A program made the translations under genes and the position numbers. Shown one piece after another: positions 1 through 15,000 of a stretch of DNA of 64,000 nt. Source of the DNA: Baylisascaris procyonis (taxonomy: Eukaryota > Nematoda > Chromadorea > Rhabditida > Ascarididae); the NCBI GenBank assembly GCA_037389465.1, contig JAZARR010000284.1, positions 124,001 to 188,000 of the forward strand, given 5' to 3'. Every line of letters begins with the position of its first letter. Position 1 is the first letter of the stretch. Under the pieces are notes generated by a model. It saw nothing but the letters and a program-made list of their open reading frames with translations, was not told the origin of the DNA and did no database searches.

Positions 1-3000
1 TTGAATTCACAGCAATATCATCATGTTTTGTGAACTACTCGCCACTTATAGGCATCTAGTTGACACGAACAACCTTGAATTCACCGCAATATCTTCATGT
101 TTTGTGAACTACTCGCCACTTATAGGCATCTAGTTGACACAAACAACCGTTGAATTCACCGCAATATCATCATGTTTTGTGAACTACTCGCCACTTTAGT
201 CGTCTGGTTGACACAAAGAACGCTGAGTTCACCGCAATATCATCATGTTTTGTGAACTACTCGCCACTTATAGGCATCTAGTTGACACAAACAACCGTTG
301 AATTCACCGCAATATCATCATGTTTTGTGAACTACTCGCAACTTATAGGCATCTAGTTGACACGAACAACCTTGAATTCACAGCAATATCATCATGTTTT
401 GTGAACTACTCGCCACTTATAGGCATCTAGTTGACACAAACAACCGTTGAATTCACAGCAATATCATCATGTTTTGTGAACTACTCGCAACTTATAGGCA
501 TCTAGTTGACACGAACAACCTTGAATTCACCGCAATATCATCATATTTTGTGAACTACTCGCCACTTATAGGCATCTAGTTGACACAAACAACCGTTGAA
601 TTCACCGCAATATCATCATGTTTTGTGAACTACTCGCCACTTATAGGCATCTAGTTGACACAAACAACCGTTGAATTCACCGCAATATCATCATCTTTTG
701 TGAACTACTCGCAACTTATAGGCATCTAGTTGACACGAACAACCTTGAATTCACAGCAATATCATCATGTTTTGTGAACTACTCGCCACTTATAGGCATC
801 TAGTTGACACAAACAACCGTTGAATTCACCGCAATATCATCATGTTTTGTGAACTACTCGCAACTTATAGGCATCTAGTTGACACGAACAACCTTGAATT
901 CACCGCAATATCATCATGTTTTGTGAACTACTCGCCACTTATAGGCATCTAGTTGACACAAACAACCGTTGAATTCACCGCAATATCATCATGTTTTGTC
1001 AGCTACTCGCCGCTTTAGTCGTCTGGTTGACACAGAGAACGCTGAGTTCACCGCAATATCATCATGTTTTGTGAACTACTCGCCAGTTATAGGCATCTAG
1101 TTGACACAAACAAGCATTGAATTCACAGCAATATCATCATGTTTTGTGAACTACTCGCCACTTATAGGCATCTAGTTGACACAAACAACCGGTGAATTCA
1201 CGTCAATATCATCATGTTTTGTGAACTACTCGCAACTTATAGGCATCTAGTTGACACGAACAACCTTGAATTCACCGCAATATCTTCATGTTTTGTGAAC
1301 TACTCGCCACTTGTAGGCATCTAGTTGACACAAACAACCGTTGAATTCACCGCAATATCATCATGTTTTGTGAACTACTCGCAACTTATAGGCATCTAGT
1401 TGACACGAACAACCTTGAATTCACCGCAATATCATCATATTTTGTGAACTACTCGCCACTTATAGGCATCTAGTTGACACAAACAACCGTTGAATTCACA
1501 GCAATATCATCATGTTTTGTGAACTACTCGCCACTTATAGGCATCTAGTTGACACGAACAACCTTGAATTCACCGCAATATCTTCATGTTTTGTGAACTA
1601 CTCGCCACTTATAGGCATCTAGTTGACACAAACAACCGTTGAATTCACCGCAATATCATCATGTTTTGTGAACTACTCGCCACTTATAGGCATCTAGTTG
1701 ACACAAACAACGCTGAATTCACCGCAATATCATCATGTTTTGTGAACTACTCGCCACTTATAGGCATCTAGTTGACACAAACAACCGTTGAATTCACCGC
1801 AATATCGTCATGTTTTGTGAACTACTCGCAACTTATAGGCATCTAGTTGACACGAACAACCTTGAATTCACAGCAATATCATCATGTTTTGTGAACTACT
1901 CGCCACTTATAGGCATCTAGTTGACACAAACAACCGTTGAATTCACAGCAATATCATCATGTTTTGTGAACTACTCGCCACTTATAGGCATCTAGTTGAC
2001 ACAAACAACCGTTGAATTCACAGCAATATCATCATGTTTTGTGAACTACTCGCCACTTATAGGCATCTAGTTGACACAAACAACCGTTGAATTCACAGCA
2101 ATATCATCATGTTTTGTGAACTACTCGCCACTTATAGGCATCTAGTTGACACGAACAACCTTGAATTCACCGCAATATCATCATGTTTTGTGAACTACTC
2201 GCCACTTATAGGCATCTAGTTGACACAAACAACCGTTGAATTCAGGCAATATCATCATGTTTTGTGAACTACTCGCCACTTTAGGCATCTAGTTGACACA
2301 AACAACGTTGAATTCACCGCAATATCATCATGTTTTGTGAACTACTCGCCACTTATAGGCATCTAGTTGACACAAACAACCGTTGAATTCACCGCAATAT
2401 CATCATGTTTTGTGAACTACTCGCAACTTATAGGCATCTAGTTGACACGAACAACCTTGAATTCACAGGAATATCATCATATTTTGTGAACTACTCGCCA
2501 CTTATAGGCATCTAGTTGACACAAACAACCGTTGAATTCACAGCAATATCATCATGTTTTGTGAACTACTCGCCACTTATAGGCATCTAGTTGACACGAA
2601 CAACCTTGAATTCACCGCAATATCATCATGTTTTGTGAACTACTCGCCACTTATAGGCATCTAGTTGACACAAACAACCGTTGAATTCACCGCAATATCA
2701 TCATGTTTTGTGAACTACTCGCCACTTATAGGCATCTAGTTGACACAAACAACCGTTGAATTCACCGCAATATCATCATGTTTTGTGAACTACTCGCAAC
2801 TTATAGGCATCTAGTTGACACGAACAACCTTGAATTCACAGCAATATCATCATGTTTTGTGAACTACTCGCCACTTATAGGCATCTGGTTGACACAAACA
2901 ACCGTTGAATTCACCGCAATATCATCATGTTTTGTGAACTACTCGCCACTTATAGGCATCTAGTTGACACGAACAACCTTGAATTCACCGCAATATCATC

Positions 3001-6000
3001 ATGTTTTGTGAACTACTCGCCACTTATAGGCATCTAGTTGACACAAACAACCGTTGAATTCACCGCAATATCATCATGTTTTGTGAACTACTCGCCACTT
3101 ATAGGCATCTAGTTGACACAAACAACGTTGAATTCACCGCAATATCATCATGTTTTGTGAACTACTCGCCACTTATAGGCATCTAGTTGACACAAACAAC
3201 CGTTGAATTCACAGCAATATCATCATGTTTTGTGAACTACTCGCCACTTATAGGCATCTAGTTGACACAAACAACCGTTGAATTCACCGCAATATCATCA
3301 TGTTTTGTGAACTACTCGCAACTTATAGGCATCTAGTTGACACGAACAACCTTGAATTCACCGCAATATCATCATGTTTTGTGAACTACTCGCCACTTAT
3401 AGGCATCTAGTTGACACAAACAACCGTTGAATTCACCGCAATATCATCATGTTTTGTGAACTACTCGCCACTTATAGGCATCTAGTTGACACAAACAACG
3501 CTGAATTCACCGCAATATCATCATGTTTTGTGAACTACTCGCCACTTATAGGCATCTAGTTGACACAAACAACCGTTGAATTCACCGCAATATCATCATG
3601 TTTTGTGAACTACTCGCCACTTATAGGCATCTAGTTGACACGAACAACCTTGAATTCACCGCAATATCATCATGTTTTGTGAACTACTCGCCACTTATAG
3701 GCATCTAGTTGACACAAACAACCGTTGAATTCACAGCAATATCATCATGTTTTGTGAACTACTCGCCACTTATAGGCATCTAGTTGACACGAACAACCTT
3801 GAATTCACCGCAATATCATCATGTTTTGTGAACTACTCGCCACTTATAGGCATCTAGTTGACACAAACAACCGTTGAATTCACCGCAATATCATCATGTT
3901 TTGTGAACTACTCGCCACTTATAGGCATCTAGTTGACACAAACAACCGTTGAATTCACCGCAATATCATCATGTTTTGTGAACTACTCGCAACTTATAGG
4001 CATCTAGTTGACACGAACAACCTTGAATTCACCGCAATATCTTCATGTTTTGTGAACTACTCGCCACTTATAGGCATCTAGTTGACACAAACAACCGTTG
4101 AATTCACAGCAATATCATCATGTTTTGTGAACTACTCGCCACTTATAGGCATCTAGTTGACACGAACAACCTTGAATTCACCGCAATATCATCATATTTT
4201 GTGAACTACTCGCCACTTATAGGCATCTAGTTGACACAAACAACCGTTGAATTCACCGCAATATCATCATGTTTTGTGAACTACTCGCCACTTATAGGCA
4301 TCTAGTTGACACAAACAACCGTTGAATTCACCGCAATATCATCATGTTTTGTGAACTACTCGCAACTTATAGGCATCTAGTTGACACGAACAACCTTGAA
4401 TTCACCGCAATATCTTCATGTTTTGTGAACTACTCGCCACTTATAGGCATCTAGTTGACACAAACAACCGTTGAATTCACCGCAATATCATCATGTTTTG
4501 TGAACTACTCGCCACTTATAGGCATCTAGTTGACACGAACAACCTTGAATTCACAGCAATATCATCATGTTTTGTGAACTACTCGCCACTTATAGGCATC
4601 TAGTTGACACAAACAACCGTTGAATTCACCGCAATATCATCATGTTTTGTGAACTACTCGCCACTTATAGGCATCTAGTTGACACAAACAACCGTTGAAT
4701 TCACCGCAATATCATCATGTTTTGTGAACTACTCGCAACTTATAGGCATCTAGTTGACACGAACAACCTTGAATTCACCGCAATATCTTCATGTTTCGTG
4801 AACTGCTCGCCACTTATAGGCATCTAGTTGACACAAACAACCGTTGAATTCACAGCAATATCATCATGTTTTGTGAACTACTCGCCACTTATAGGCATCT
4901 AGTTGACACAAACAACGTTGAATTCACCGCAATATCATCATGTTTTGTGAACTACTCGCCACTTATAGGCATCTAGTTGACACAAACAACCGTTGAATTC
5001 ACCGCAATATCATCATGTTTTGTGAACTACTCGCCACTTATAGGCATCTAGTTGACACAAACAACCGTTGAATTCACCGCAATATCATCATGTTTTGTGA
5101 ACTACTCGCCACTTATAGGCATCTAGTTGACACAAACAACCGTTGAATTCACCGCAATATCATCATGTTTTGTGAACTACTCGCCACTTATAGGCATCTA
5201 GTTGACACAAACAACCGTTGAATTCACAGCAATATCATCATGTTTTGTGAACTACTCGCCACTTATAGGCATCTAGTTGACACGAACAACCTTGAATTCA
5301 CCGCAATATCATCATGTTTTGTGAACTACTCGCCACTTATAGGCATCTAGTTGACACAAACAACCGTTGAATTCACAGCAATATCATCATGTTTTGTGAA
5401 CTACTCGCCACTTATAGGCATCTAGTTGACACAAACAACCGTTGAATTCACCGCAATATCATCATGTTTTGTGAACTACTCGCCACTTATAGGCATCTAG
5501 TTGACACAAACAACCTTGAATTCACAGCAATATCATCATGTTTTGTGAACTACTCGCCACTTATAGGCATCTAGTTGACACAAACAACCGTTGAATTCAC
5601 CGCAATATCATCATGTTTTGTGAACTACTCGCCACTTATAGGCATCTAGTTGACACGAACAACCTTGAATTCACCGCAATATCATCATGTTTTGTGAACT
5701 ACTCGCCACTTATAGGCATCTAGTTGACACAAACAACCGTTGAATTCGCAACAATATCATCATGTTTTGTGAACTACTCGCCACTTAGAGGCATCCAGTT
5801 GACACGAACAACCTTGAATTCACCGCAATATCATCATGTTTTGTGAACTACTCGCCACTTATAGGCATCTAGTTGACACAAACAACCGTTGAATTCACCG
5901 CAATATCGTCATGTTTTGTGAACTACTCGCAACTTATAGGCATCTAGTTGACACGAACAACCTTGAATTCACCGCAATATCATCATGTTTTGTGGACTGC

Positions 6001-9000
6001 TCGCCACTTATGGGCATCTAGTTGACACAAACAACCGTTGAATTCACCGCAATATCATCATGTTTTGTGAACTACTCGCCACTTATAGGCATCTAGTTGA
6101 CACGAACAACCTTGAATTCACCGCAATATCATCATGTTTTGTGAACTACTCGCCACTTATAGGCATCTAGTTGACACAAACAACCGTTGAATTCACCGCA
6201 ATATCATCATGTTTTGTGAACTACTCGCCACTTATAGGCATCTAGTTGACACAAACAACCGTTGAATTCACCGCAATATCATCATGTTTTGTGAACTACT
6301 CGCCACTTATAGGCATCTAGTTGACACAAACAACCGTTGAATTCACAGCAATATCATCATGTTTTGTGAACTACTCGCCACTTATAGGCATCTAGTTGAC
6401 ACGAACAACCTTGAATTCACCGCAATATCATCATGTTTTGTGAACTACTCGCCACTTATAGGCATCTAGTTGACACAAACAACCGTTGAATTCACCGCAA
6501 TATCATCATGTTTTGTGAACTACTCGCCACTTATAGGCATCTAGTTGACACAAACAACGTTGAATTCACCGCAATATCATCATGTTTTGTGAACTACTCG
6601 CCACCAATAGGCATCTAGTTGACACAAACAACCGTTGAATTCACCGCAATATCATCATGTTTTGTGAACTACTCGCAACTTATAGGCATCTAGTTGACAC
6701 GAACAACCTTGAATTCACAGCAATATCATCATGTTTTGTGAACTACTCGCCACTTATAGGCATCTAGTTGACACAAACAACCGTTGAATTCACAGCAATA
6801 TCATCATGTTTTGTGAACTACTCGCCACTTATAGGCATCTAGTTGACACGAACAACCTTGAATTCACCGCAATATCATCATGTTTTGTGAACTACTCGCC
6901 ACTTATAGGCATCTAGTTGACACAAACAACCGTTGAATTCACCGCAATATCATCATGTTTTGTGAACTACTCGCCACTTATAGGCATCTAGTTGACACAA
7001 ACAACCGTTGAATTCACCGCAATATCATCATGTTTTGTGAACTACTCGCCACTTATAGGCATCTAGTTGACACGAACAACCTTGAATTCACAGCAATATC
7101 ATCATGTTTTGTGAACTACTCGCCACTTATAGGCATCTAGTTGACACAAACAACCGTTGAATTCACCGCAATATCATCATGTTTTGTGAACTACTCGCCA
7201 CTTATAGGCATCTAGTTGACACGAACAACCTTGAATTCACCGCAATATCATCATGTTTTGTGAACTACTCGCCACTTATAGGCATCTAGTTGACACAAAC
7301 AACCGTTGAATTCACCGCAATATCATCATGTTTTGTGAACTACTCGCCACTTATAGGCATCTAGTTGACACAAACAACGTTGAATTCACCGCAATATCAT
7401 CATGTTTTGTGAACTACTCGCCACTTATAGGCATCTAGTTGACACAAACAACCGTTGAATTCACAGCAATATCATCATGTTTTGTGAACTACTCGCCACT
7501 TATAGGCATCTAGTTGACACAAACAACCGTTGAATTCACCGCAATATCATCATGTTTTGTGAACTACTCGCCACTTATAGGCATCTAGTTGACACGAACA
7601 ACCTTGAATTCACCGCAATATCATCATGTTTTGTGAACTACTCGCCACTTATAGGCATCTAGTTGACACAAACAACCGTTGAATTCACCGCAATATCATC
7701 ATGTTTTGTGAACTACTCGCCACTTATAGGCATCTAGTTGACACAAACAACGTTGAATTCACCGCAATATCATCATGTTTTGTGAACTACTCGCCACTTA
7801 TAGGCATCTAGTTGACACAAACAACCGTTGAATTCACCGCAATATCATCATGTTTTGTGAACTACTCGCCACTTATAGGCATCTAGTTGACACGAACAAC
7901 CTTGAATTCACCGCAATATCATCATGTTTTGTGAACTACTCGCCACTTATAGGCATCTAGTTGACACAAACAACCGTTGAATTCACCGCAATATCATCAT
8001 GTTTTGTGAACTACTCGCCACTTATAGGCATCTAGTTGACACAAACAACCGTTGAATTCACCGCAATATCATCATGTTTTGTGAACTACTCGCCACTTAT
8101 AGGCATCTAGTTGACACGAACAACCTTGAATTCACCGCAATATCATCATGTTTTGTGAACTACTCGCCACTTATAGGCATCTAGTTGACACAAACAACCG
8201 TTGAATTCACCGCAATATCATCATGTTTTGTGAACTACTCGCCACTTATAGGCATCTAGTTGACACAAACAACCTTGAATTCACCGCAATATCATCATGT
8301 TTTGTGAACTACTCGCCACTTATAGGCATCTAGTTGACACAAACAACCGTTGAATTCACCGCAATATCATCATGTTTTGTGAACTACTCGCCACTTATAG
8401 GCATCTAGTTGACACAAACAACCGTTGAATTCACCGCAATATCATCATGTTTTGTGAACTACTCGCCACTTATAGGCATCTAGTTGACACGAACAACCTT
8501 GAATTCACCGCAATATCATCATGTTTTGTGAACTACTCGCCACTTATAGGCATCTAGTTGACACAAACAACCGTTGAATTCACCGCAATATCATCATGTT
8601 TTGTGAACTACTCGCCACTTATAGGCATCTAGTTGACACAAACAACCGTTGAATTCACCGCAATATCATCATGTTTTGTGAACTACTCGCCACTTATAGG
8701 CATCTAGTTGACACGAACAACCTTGAATTCACAGCAATATCATCATGTTTTGTGAACTACTCGCCACTTATAGGCATCTAGTTGACACAAACAACCGTTG
8801 AATTCACAGCAATATCATCATGTTTTGTGAACTACTCGCCACTTATAGGCATCTAGTTGACACAAACAACCGTTGAATTCACAGCAATATCATCATGTTT
8901 TGTGAACTACTCGCCACTTATAGGCATCTAGTTGACACAAACAACCGTTGAGTTCACCGCAATATCATCATGTTTTGTGAACTACTCGCCACTTATAGGC

Positions 9001-12000
9001 ATCTAGTTGACACAAACAACCTTGAATTCACCGCAATATCATCATGTTTTGTGAACTACTCGCCACTTATAGGCATCTAGTTGACACAAACAACGTTGAA
9101 TTCACCGCAATATCATCATGTTTTGTGAACTACTCGCCACTTATAGGCATCTAGTTGACACAAACAACCGTTGAATTCACCGCAATATCATCATGTTTTG
9201 TGAACTACTCGCCACTTATAGGCATCTAGTTGACACGAACAACCTTGAATTCACCGCAATATCTTCATGTTTTGTGAACTACTCGCCACTTGTAGGCATC
9301 TAGTTGACACAAACAACCGTTGAATTCACAGCAATATCATCATCTTTTGTGAACTACTCGCAACTTATAGGCATCTAGTTGACACGAACAACCTTGAATT
9401 CACCGCAATATCATCATGTTTTGTGAACTACTCGCCACTTATAGGCATCTAGTTGACACAAACAACCGTTGAATTCACCGCAATATCATCATGTTTTGTG
9501 AACTACTCGCCACTTATAGGCATCTAGTTGACACAAACAACCGTTGAATTCACCGCAATATCATCATGTTTTGTGAACTACTCGCAACTTATAGGCATCT
9601 AGTTGACACGAACAACCTTGAATTCACGCAATATCATCATGTTTTGTGAACTACTCGCCACTTATAGGCATCTAGTTGACACAAACAACCGTTGAATTCA
9701 CAGCAATATCATCATGTTTTGTGAACTACTCGCCACTTATAGGCATCTAGTTGACACGAACAACCTTGAATTCACCGCAATATCATCATGTTTTGTGAAC
9801 TACTCGCCACTTATAGGCATCTAGTTGACACAAACAACCGTTGAATTCACCGCAATATCATCATGTTTTGTGAACTACTCGCCACTTATAGGCATCTAGT
9901 TGACACAAACAACCGTTGAATTCACCGCAATATCATCATGTTTTGTGAACTACTCGCAACTTATAGGCATCTAGTTGACACGAACAACCTTGAATTCACC
10001 GCAATATCATCATGTTTTGTGAACTACTCGCCACTTATAGGCATCTAGTTGACACAAACAACCGTTGAATTCACAGCAATATCATCATGTTTTGTGAACT
10101 ACTCGCCACTTATAGGCATCTAGTTGACACAAACAACCGTTGAATTCACCGCAATATCATCATGTTTTGTGAACTACTCGCCACTTATAGGCATCTAGTT
10201 GACACGAACAACCTTGAATTCACCGCAATATCATCATGTTTTGTGAACTACTCGCCACTTATAGGCATCTAGTTGACACAAACAACCGTTGAATTCACAG
10301 CAATATCATCATGTTTTGTGAACTACTCGCCACTTATAGGCATCTAGTTGACACAAACAACCGTTGAATTCACAGCAATATCATCATGTTTTGTGAACTA
10401 CTCGCCACTTATAGGCATCTAGTTGACACAAACAACCGTTGAATTCACCGCAATATCATCATGTTTTGTGAACTACTCGCCACTTATAGGCATCTAGTTG
10501 ACACGAACAACCTTGAATTCACCGCAATATCATCATGTTTTGTGAACTACTCGCCACTTATAGGCATCTAGTTGACACAAACAACGTTGAATTCACCGCA
10601 ATATCATCATGTTTTGTGAACTACTCGCCACTTATAGGCATCTAGTTGACACAAACAACCGTTGAATTCACCGCAATATCGTCATGTTTTGTGAACTACT
10701 CGCCACTTATAGGCATCTAGTTGACACGAACAACCTTGAATTCACAGCAATATCATCATGTTTTGTGAACTACTCGCCACTTATAGGCATCTAGTTGACA
10801 CAAACAACCGTTGAATTCACAGCAATATCATCATGTTTTGTGAACTACTCGCCACTTATAGGCATCTAGTTGACACGAACAACCTTGAATTCACCGCAAT
10901 ATCATCATGTTTTGTGAACTACTCGCCACTTATAGGCATCTAGTTGACACAAACAACCGTTGAATTCACCGCAATATCATCATGTTTTGTGAACTACTCG
11001 CCACTTATAGGCATCTAGTTGACACAAACAACCGTTGAATTCACAGCAATATCATCATGTTTTGTGAACTACTCGCAACTTATAGGCATCTAGTTGACAC
11101 GAACAACCTTGAATTCACCGCAATATCATCATGTTTTGTGAACTACTCGCCACTTATAGGCATCTAGTTGACACAAACAACCGTTGAATTCACAGCAATA
11201 TCATCATGTTTTGTGAACTACTCGCCACTTATAGGCATCTAGTTGACACGAACAACCTTGAATTCACAGGAATATCATCATGTTTTGTGAACTACTCGCC
11301 ACTTATAGGCATCTAGTTGACACAAACAACCGTTGAATTCACAGCAATATCATCATGTTTTGTGAACTACTCGCCACTTATAGGCATCTAGTTGACACAA
11401 ACAACCGTTGAATTCACCGCAATATCATCATGTTTTGTGAACTACTCGCCACTTATAGGCATCTAGTTGACACGAGCAACCTTGAATTCACAGCAATATC
11501 ATCATATTTTGTGAACTACTCGCCACTTATAGGCATCTAGTTGACACAAACAACCGTTGAATTCACAGCAATATCATCATGTTTTGTGAACTACTCGCCA
11601 CTTATAGGCATCTAGTTGACACGAACAACCTTGAATTCACCGCAATATCATCATATTTTGTGAACTACTCGCCACTTATAGGCATCTAGTTGACACAAAC
11701 AACCGTTGAATTCGAGGCAATATCGTCATGTTTTGTGAACTACTCGCCACTTATAGGCATCTGGTTGACACAAAAAACGCTGAGTTCACCGCAATATCAT
11801 CATGTTTTGTGAACTACTCGCCACTTATAGGCATCTAGTTGACACAAACAACCGTTGAATTCACCGCAATATCATCATGTTTTGTGAACTACTCGCAACT
11901 TATAGGCATCTAGTTGACACAAACAACCGTTGAATTCACCGCAATATCATCATGTTTTGTGAACTACTCGCCACTTATAGGCATCTAGTTGACACAAAGA

Positions 12001-15000
12001 ACGCTGAGTTCACCACAATATCATCATGTTTTGTGAACTACTCGCCACTTATAGGCATCTAGTTGACACAAACAACCGTTGAATTCACCGCAATATCATC
12101 ATGTTTTGTGAACTACTCGCAACTTATAGGCATCTAGTTGACACGAACAACCTTGAATTCACAGCAATATCATCATGTTTTGTGAACTACTCGCCACTTA
12201 TAGGCATCTAGTTGACACAAACAACCGTTGAATTCACAGCAATATCATCATGTTTTGTGAACTACTCGCCACTTATAGGCATCTAGTTGACACGAACAAC
12301 CTTGAATTCACCGCAATATCATCATGTTTTGTGAACTACTCGCCACTTATAGGCATCTAGTTGACACAAACAACCGTTGAATTCACCGCAATATCATCAT
12401 GTTTTGTGAACTACTCGCCACTTATAGGCATCTAGTTGACACAAACAACCGTTGAGTTCACCGCAATATCGTCATGTTTTGTGAACTACTCGCAACTTAT
12501 AGGCATCTAGTTGACACGAACAACCTTGAATTCACCGCAATATCTTCATGTTTTGTGAACTACTCGCCACTTATAGGCATCTAGTTGACACAAACAACCG
12601 TTGAATTCACAGCAATATCATCATGTTTTGTGAACTACTCGCCACTTATAGGCATCTAGTTGACACGAACAACCTTGAATTCACAGGAATATCATCATAT
12701 TTTGTGAACTACTCGCCACTTATAGGCATCTAGTTGACACAAACAACCGTTGAATTCACAGCAATATCATCATGTTTTGTGAACTACTCGCCACTTATAG
12801 GCATCTAGTTGACACAAACAACCGTTGAATTCACCGCAATATCATCATGTTTTGTGAACTACTCGCAACTTATAGGCATCTAGTTGACACGAACAACCTT
12901 GAATTCACCGCAATACCATCATATTTTCTGAACTACTCGCCACTTATAGGCATCTAGTTGACACAAACAACCGTTGAATTCACAGCAATATCATCATGTT
13001 TTGTGAACTACTCGCCACTTATAGGCATCTAGTTGACACGAACAACCTTGAATTCACCGCAATATCATCATGTTTTGTGAACTACTCGCCACTTATAGGC
13101 ATCTAGTTGACACAAACAACCGTTGAATTCACCGCAATATCATCATGTTTTGTGAACTACTCGCCACTTATAGGCATCTAGTTGACACAAACAACGTTGA
13201 ATTCACCGCAATATCATCATGTTTTGTGAACTACTCGCCACTTATAGGCATCTAGTTGACACAAACAACCGTTGAATTCACCGCAATATCGTCATGTTTT
13301 GTGAACTACTCGCCACTTATAGGCATCTAGTTGACACGAACAACCTTGAATTCACCGCAATATCATCATGTTTTGTGAACTACTCGCCACTTATAGGCAT
13401 CTAGTTGACACAAACAACCGTTGAATTCACAGCAATATCATCATGTTTTGTGAACTACTCGCCACCTAGAGGCATCCAGTAGACACGAACAACCTTGAAT
13501 TCACCGCAATATCTTCATGTTTTGTGAACTACTCGCCACTTATAGGCATCTAGTTGACACAAACAACCGTTGAATTCACCGCAATATCATCATGTTTTGT
13601 GAACTACTCGCCACTTATAGGCATCTAGTTGACACAAACAACCGTTGAATTCACCGCAATATCATCATGTTTTGTGAACTACTCGCCACTTATAGGCATC
13701 TAGTTGACACGAACAACCTTGAATTCACCGCAATATCATCATGTTTTGTGAACTACTCGCCACTTATAGGCATCTAGTTGACACAAACAACCGTTGAATT
13801 CACAGCAATATCATCATGTTTTGTGAACTACTCGCCACTTATAGGCATCTAGTTGACACAAACAACCGTTGAATTCACCGCAATATCATCATGTTTTGTG
13901 AACTACTCGCCACTTATAGGCATCTAGTTGACACGAACAACCTTGAATTCACCGCAATATCATCATGTTTTGTGAACTACTCGCCACTTATAGGCATCTA
14001 GTTGACACAAACAACGTTGAATTCACCGCAATATCATCATGTTTTGTGAACTACTCGCCACTTATAGGCATCTAGTTGACACAAACAACCGTTGAATTCA
14101 CCGCAATATCGTCATGTTTTGTGAACTACTCGCCACTTATAGGCATCTAGTTGACACGAACAACCTTGAATTCACAGCAATATCATCATGTTTTGTGAAC
14201 TACTCGCCACTTATAGGCATCTAGTTGACACAAACAACCGTTGAATTCACAGCAATATCATCATGTTTTGTGAACTACTCGCCACTTATAGGCATCTAGT
14301 TGACACAAACAACCTTGAATTCACCGCAATATCATCATGTTTTGTGAACTACTCGCCACTTATAGGCATCTAGTTGACACAAACAACCGTTGAATTCACC
14401 GCAATATCATCATGTTTTGTGAACTACTCGCCACTTATAGGCATCTAGTTGACACAAACAACCGTTGAATTCACCGCAATATCATCATGTTTTGTGAACT
14501 ACTCGCAACTTATAGGCATCTAGTTGACACGAACAACCTTGAATTCACCGCAATATCATCATGTTTTGTGAACTACTCGCCACTTATAGGCATCTAGTTG
14601 ACACAAACAACCGTTGAATTCACAGCAATATCATCATGTTTTGTGAACTACTCGCCACTTATAGGCATCTAGTTGACACGAACAACCTTGAATTCACCGC
14701 AATATCATCATGTTTTGTGAACTACTCGCCACTTATAGGCATCTAGTTGACACAAACAACCGTTGAATTCACAGCAATATCATCATGTTTTGTGAACTAC
14801 TCGCCACTTATAGGCATCTAGTTGACACAAACAACCGTTGAATTCACCGCAATATCATCATGTTTTGTGAACTACTCGCCACTTATAGGCATCTATTTGA
14901 CACGAACAACCTTGAATTCACCGCAATATCATCATGTTTTGTGAACTACTCGCCACTTATAGGCATCTAGTTGACACAAACAACCGTTGAATTCACAGCA

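Noticed and set aside
2778..2963. Open frames of about 61 codons with a 25-residue repeat (FVNYSPLIGI) in the satellite, also at 20671, 22349, 35173, 49486, 53812, 54185 and 58282
   Set aside because: They exist only because 75 is divisible by three. They stop at the TAG in ATCTAG and shift at every 74-bp monomer. No start or coding signal sets them apart from hundreds of equal monomers.
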